From Ottowia sp. (GTDB lineage Bacteria > Pseudomonadota > Gammaproteobacteria > Burkholderiales > Burkholderiaceae_C), in contig JALOAS010000020.1 in assembly GCA_023228705.1 (NCBI GenBank), forward strand, positions 1 through 37,261: 37,261 bases of DNA, given 5' to 3'. Below the pieces are notes generated by a model, which worked only from the letters and a program-made list of their open reading frames with translations, was not told the DNA's origin and did no database searches. A program made the translations under genes and the position numbers. Within the stretch, counting starts at the first letter, position 1; each line of letters starts with the position of its first letter. Positions 33,779 through 37,261 of the stretch are shown here, one piece after another.

Positions 33779-34590
33779 GGCGGCAAACGGGCCAGGCAAG
33801 TCAAATGCAACACATCATGATGACAACCGCCAACACAAAACCGAAAATTGCGATCCGGGACCTGAACTTTTATTACGGCAAATTCCACGCCCTCAAGAAC
33901 ATCAATCTGGACGTGCCGGAAAACAGGGTCACGGCGTTCATCGGCCCCTCCGGTTGCGGCAAATCAACGCTGCTGCGCACCTTCAACCGCATGTTCGAGC
34001 TTTATCCGGAGCAGCGCGCAGAAGGCCGGATCCTGCTCGATGGCGAGGACTTGCTGACGTCGCGGCAGGACGTGGCCCTGCTGCGCGCCAGGATGGGCAT
34101 GGTGTTTCAAAAGCCGACGCCGTTCCCGATGTCGATCCACGACAACATCGCCTTCGGCGTCAGGCTGTTTGAGCGCCTGAACGCCACCGATATGGAAGAG
34201 CGCGTCGAATGGGCCCTGCGCAAGGCCGCGCTGTGGAGCGAAGTGAAGGACAAGCTGAACCAGAGCGGCACCAGCCTGTCGGGTGGCCAGCAGCAGCGCC
34301 TGTGCATTGCGCGTGGCATTGCCATCAAGCCCGAGGTCTTGTTGCTTGATGAACCCTGCTCGGCGCTCGATCCCATTTCCACCGCCAAGATCGAGGAGCT
34401 GATTGCCGAGCTCAAGGACGATTACACCGTGGTGCTGGTCACGCACAACATGCAGCAGGCCGCGCGCTGCAGCGATTTCACGGCCTACATGTATCTGGGC
34501 AGTCTCATCGAATTTGGCGTCACCGAAGAGCTGTTCTTCAAGCCCCGACGCAAAGAGACCGAAGATTACATCACCGGCCGCTTTGGCTGA
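33775..34590 (+). CDS. pstB: Phosphate ABC transporter ATPase PstB
   Basis: An ABC ATPase of 271 residues from ATG 33775, which overlaps the pstA stop, or 261 from ATG 33805, which is closer to the family length and preceded by CCAGGCAAG. Walker A is GPSGCGKST, the Q-loop MVFQKPTPFPMSI, the signature LSGGQQQR and Walker B VLLLDEPCSALDP; the H-loop is LVTHNM. It powers phosphate import and, with PhoU, signals phosphate status to PhoR. A MITE copy begins 15 bp after its stop, separating it from phoU. Confidence 0.96.
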   Translation: MRRQTGQASQMQHIMMTTANTKPKIAIRDLNFYYGKFHALKNINLDVPENRVTAFIGPSGCGKSTLLRTFNRMFELYPEQRAEGRILLDGEDLLTSRQDVALLRARMGMVFQKPTPFPMSIHDNIAFGVRLFERLNATDMEERVEWALRKAALWSEVKDKLNQSGTSLSGGQQQRLCIARGIAIKPEVLLLDEPCSALDPISTAKIEELIAELKDDYTVVLVTHNMQQAARCSDFTAYMYLGSLIEFGVTEELFFKPRRKETEDYITGRFG

Positions 34591-34605
34591 CCATGAAAGT
34601 ATGAA

Positions 34606-34923
34606 CCTAGAATCCGCAGTTGACCGCTTATTTTCTTTGGCAGCCATTTGTTATTGCTCGAGTTTTTGTGTTTTTCAATGCCCACCCATCAGGTGAAGAC
34701 GCTATGCGCCTGATCGCACAGCGCTGGCCGCGCCATGCCGCGTTGCTCCGCCTTGCAGACAGTAGTCTGCGGCGTTGTCGCCCTTGCAGGGCGCCCCGCA
34801 GCCAGAGGCAGCTTCTGTTCGTGCTGTCCAAAGGTGCGCAGGCACCTTTGGAGCCGCAGCACTCACCCTTGCCTGACACGCCCTTCGCTGCACGCTCAGG
34901 CGCATCCAACTGCGGAATCTAGG
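34606..34923 (+). mobile_element. MITE-like element, copy 4 (318 bp), between pstB and phoU
   Basis: The left end is CCTAGAATCCGCAGTTG and the right end is the inverse CAACTGCGGAATCTAGG, with a perfect 5-bp duplication ATGAA (34601-34605 and 34924-34928). It is almost identical to copy 3, including the 84-bp hairpin block. It splits the short pstB-phoU spacer and ends 15 bp before the phoU ATG. Its high similarity to copy 3 suggests recent movement. Confidence 0.92.
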
Positions 34924-34938
34924 ATGAAAGCAAACACC

Positions 34939-35640
34939 ATGTCCAACAAGCATTTGTCAACCCAGTTTGACAGCGATCTGAGCAGCGTCTCGGCGCGCGT
35001 CATGGAGATGGGCGGACTGGCCGAATCGCAGATCCGGCAGGCGATTCATGCGCTCGCCACGTTCAGCGCCGAAGCGGCCGAGCAGGTGATAGCGGTGGAG
35101 CCGCGCGTGAACGCGATGGAAATCCAGATCGACCGTGAGCTGGCGTCCATCATTGCGCTGCGCCAGCCCACGGCGCGCGACCTGCGCTTGCTGATTGCCA
35201 TCTCCAAGACCACGACCAATCTGGAGCGGGTCGGTGACGAGGCCAAAAAAATTGCGCACAAGGTCAAGTCCATCATCGACAGCGGCACCGTGCTGACCCT
35301 GCCGTCTTCCGAGTTGCGGATCGCTGCCGACCTGGCGTCGGCCTTGCTGCACAAGGCGCTGGATGCGTTGGCCCGGCTGGACACGGCCGCAGCGCTGAGC
35401 ATTGTCAAGGAGGACGACTTGATCAACGAGGAGTTCTCAGGTTTTGTGCGCAAGCTCATCACCTACATGATGGAAGACCCGCGTACCATTTCCGCGAGCC
35501 TGGATTTGCTGTTCATCGCCAAGGCGATCGAGCGCATCGGCGATCACGCCAAGAACATTGCCGAGTTCATCATCTACATCGTCGAGGGCACCGACGTGCG
35601 TCACACGACCATGGAGCAGATCGAGTCGGCCGTGCGATGA
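34939..35640 (+). CDS. phoU: Phosphate-signalling protein PhoU
   Basis: A 233-residue protein of two PhoU three-helix repeats, with the metal-contact segments RVGDEAKKIAHK (first repeat) and RIGDHAKNIAEF (second). PhoU with PstB holds PhoR in its phosphatase state when phosphate is plentiful. ATG 34939 gives the family start MSNKHLSTQFDSDL; ATG 34924, inside the MITE target duplication, would add five residues. The frame is open back through the MITE to 34735, which is meaningless. It overlaps phoB by 4 bp. Confidence 0.95.
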   Translation: MSNKHLSTQFDSDLSSVSARVMEMGGLAESQIRQAIHALATFSAEAAEQVIAVEPRVNAMEIQIDRELASIIALRQPTARDLRLLIAISKTTTNLERVGDEAKKIAHKVKSIIDSGTVLTLPSSELRIAADLASALLHKALDALARLDTAAALSIVKEDDLINEEFSGFVRKLITYMMEDPRTISASLDLLFIAKAIERIGDHAKNIAEFIIYIVEGTDVRHTTMEQIESAVR

Positions 35641-36344
35641 ACCAGCAGCCCCGCGTCCTGATTGTTGAAGACGAGCCGGACATTGCCGAGCTGGTTGCGG
35701 TCAACCTGCGTCACGGCGGTTTCGAGCCCGTCTGGGCACGCGACGGCGTCGCCGCGCAGCGTGAGATCGACGCCGTCCTGCCCGACGTGATCCTGCTGGA
35801 CTGGATGCTGCCCGGACAAAGCGGCTTGACGCTGGCACGCCGGTGGCGCAGTCATGCCCGTACCAAGGGCGTTCCCATCCTGATGCTGACGGCGCGCGGC
35901 GACGAGCCCGACAAGGTGCAGGGGCTGGACGCGGGCGCGGACGACTACATTACCAAGCCTTTTTCAACCCGGGAGCTGCTTGCACGCATCCGCGCCGTGC
36001 TGCGCCGGCGCGCACCCGAGCAGGCTGGCACCAGCGTCAAGCTGGGGGCGCTCCTGGTCGATGCCGCGACGCACACGGTCATGTGGCAAGGGCAGCCCAT
36101 CAAAATCAGCCCGACCGAGTTCAGGCTGCTCAACTACCTGATCAACCATCGCGACCGTGTGCACAGCCGCGCGCAGTTGCTGGACAAGGTCTGGGGCGAT
36201 CACGTTTTCCTGGAAGAGCGTACGGTTGACGTCCACATCAAGCGCCTGCGTGAAGCGCTGGGCGCTGCGGGTGCCATGGTCGAGACCGTGCGCGGTACCG
36301 GCTACCGCCTGAGCGCGCCACCGGCGCCGACACGCCAGGATTGA
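35637..36344 (+). CDS. phoB: Phosphate regulon response regulator PhoB
   Basis: A 235-residue OmpR-family regulator. The receiver domain has acidic pocket Glu11/Asp12, phospho-acceptor Asp55 (LLDWMLPG) and the conserved Lys in ITKPFS (about 107). The C-terminal winged helix (about 130-228) ends with RTVDVHIKRLREAL and RGTGYRL. It binds Pho boxes such as the one at 30759. ATGA overlap couples it to phoU, and phoR follows after 34 bp. Confidence 0.96.
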   Translation: MNQQPRVLIVEDEPDIAELVAVNLRHGGFEPVWARDGVAAQREIDAVLPDVILLDWMLPGQSGLTLARRWRSHARTKGVPILMLTARGDEPDKVQGLDAGADDYITKPFSTRELLARIRAVLRRRAPEQAGTSVKLGALLVDAATHTVMWQGQPIKISPTEFRLLNYLINHRDRVHSRAQLLDKVWGDHVFLEERTVDVHIKRLREALGAAGAMVETVRGTGYRLSAPPAPTRQD

Positions 36345-36378
36345 GCGTCCCGACGGCGCCCGGCAGATCCCACCCGTC

Positions 36379-37261
36379 ATGTTGGCCCGATTCATCACCT
36401 TTCTTGCGTTCCAGGCCGCTGGCGCTGGCGCCGGTGGCTGGCTGGCCGGGCCCTGGGCTGCTGCGGCCGGCATGGCGCTGGGGGGAGTGCTCTGGTTCAG
36501 TCTGGACCTGTGGCGCGCGTCCCGCGTGCTGCGCTGGCTCAAGGCCAACCAGGCCGGCGGCGCACCGGCGCTGCGCGGCCTGTGGGGCGAGGTCTCGCAC
36601 CGCACCCGACGCCTGTTGCGCCAGCACGAGCAGCAAACACGGCACAGCCAGGCACGGCTGCAGGAATTTCTGGCTGCCGTCCAGGCGTCGCCCAACGGCG
36701 TGGTCTTGCTCGACAAGCTGGGACGCATCGCCTGGTGCAATCAGATCGCGGCCGATCATTTCGGGTTGGACGTTGCGCGCGACCTGCAGCAGCAAATCGG
36801 CAACCTGGTGCGCGATCCGGCCTTTGCCGCCTACTGCGCGTCGGCCACCCACGAACGCGAGCTGATCATGCATGGCGCGGGGAGCACGCCGGCGCGGCCG
36901 GTGCGCGTCTCGGTGCAGTTGCATCCCTACGGCAACGGGCGCCGGCTGCTGCTGTCGCGCGATGTCACCGCGCTGGAGCGGGCGCAAGCCATGCGCCGCG
37001 ACTTCGTGGCCAACGTATCGCATGAAATCCGCACACCGCTGACTGTCCTGGCCGGCTTTGTCGAGACCCTGCGCACCTTGCCGCTGGAGCAGGCAGAGCG
37101 TGAGCGCTATCTGCAGTTGATGGCGCAGCAGGCGGGGCAGATGCAAAGCCTTGTCCATGATCTGCTGATGCTGTCGCGGCTGGAAGACAGCCCACCGCCA
37201 GACGCCGACCACTGGACACCGGTGTCGCCGCTGCTGGCGCAGTGTTTGCAAGAGGCGCAGA
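36379..37261 (+). CDS. phoR: Phosphate regulon sensor kinase PhoR (3' end outside the window)
   Basis: The frame is open from ATG 36379 to the end of the window, 294 codons with no stop. Two N-terminal membrane helices (about 5-20 and 22-42) have almost no periplasmic loop, as in PhoR. A linker and PAS domain (about 95-195, ASPNGVVLLDKLGRIAWCN) and the HisKA motif FVANVSHEIRTPLTVL with phospho-acceptor His215 follow. The ATP-binding domain is beyond the edge. PhoR phosphorylates PhoB under phosphate limitation. No strong ribosome-binding site is seen before the ATG, so the exact start is less sure than the identity. Confidence 0.93.
   Translation, partial: MLARFITFLAFQAAGAGAGGWLAGPWAAAAGMALGGVLWFSLDLWRASRVLRWLKANQAGGAPALRGLWGEVSHRTRRLLRQHEQQTRHSQARLQEFLAAVQASPNGVVLLDKLGRIAWCNQIAADHFGLDVARDLQQQIGNLVRDPAFAAYCASATHERELIMHGAGSTPARPVRVSVQLHPYGNGRRLLLSRDVTALERAQAMRRDFVANVSHEIRTPLTVLAGFVETLRTLPLEQAERERYLQLMAQQAGQMQSLVHDLLMLSRLEDSPPPDADHWTPVSPLLAQCLQEAQ

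Noticed and set aside
34735..34938. An N-terminal extension of PhoU by 68 residues
   Set aside because: The extension is translated MITE sequence. PhoU proteins begin at the MSNKHLSTQF segment.

Overview
The window is GC-rich, tightly packed chromosomal DNA that looks like a betaproteobacterium of the order Burkholderiales, probably Comamonadaceae. The main reason is a phenol-degradation cluster laid out like the aph/phc clusters of Comamonas testosteroni: a GntR-type repressor overlaps a DmpR/XylR-type sigma-54 activator, and both diverge from the multicomponent phenol hydroxylase operon. This taxonomic call is inference from gene order and protein families, with no database search.

Layout. 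(1) 1-441: the start of an arylamine N-acetyltransferase gene on the minus strand, split by a 235-bp mobile element. It diverges from a patatin-like phospholipase gene (518-1819). (2) 1961-17069: phenol catabolism. The regulators (1961-4380) face a control region with a clear -24/-12 promoter. Then come the phenol hydroxylase genes dmpKLMNOP, the ferredoxin gene dmpQ, catechol 2,3-dioxygenase dmpB, a GlcG/HbpS-type small protein, and the lower meta-pathway genes dmpC, E, F, G, H and I. Phenol goes to catechol, to 2-hydroxymuconic semialdehyde, and through the oxalocrotonate branch to pyruvate and acetyl-CoA. The hydrolase gene dmpD is not present. (3) 17234-24441: an aldehyde dehydrogenase, the DEAH helicase HrpA and an old-yellow-enzyme family oxidoreductase. 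(4) 24670-30754: an accessory segment bounded by a 26-bp direct repeat, each copy followed by a Pho box. It carries a fragment of a lipid A phosphoethanolamine transferase gene, a ChrB N-terminal-domain protein, an MFS transporter, a DedA-PAP2-LssY fusion protein, a truncated diacylglycerol kinase gene and a damaged IS5-family transposase gene. (5) 30759-37261: the phosphate regulon pstS-pstC-pstA-pstB-phoU-phoB-phoR, with phoR running off the end.

The most striking structure is a family of four small non-autonomous elements (234-318 bp) at 85-319, 11254-11487, 22971-23288 and 34606-34923. They share terminal inverted repeats starting CCTAGATTC and have 5-bp target duplications. The termini resemble those of IS1380-family elements such as ISEcp1. 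One copy interrupts the acetyltransferase gene so cleanly that the uninterrupted gene can be rebuilt. The other three sit just after stop codons, in the direction of transcription, between co-directional genes, one of them inside the pst-pho operon. Two copies carry an extra block of short hairpins. A comparable hairpin block is inserted in frame in the transposase gene, which suggests a second, smaller class of palindromic module in this genome.
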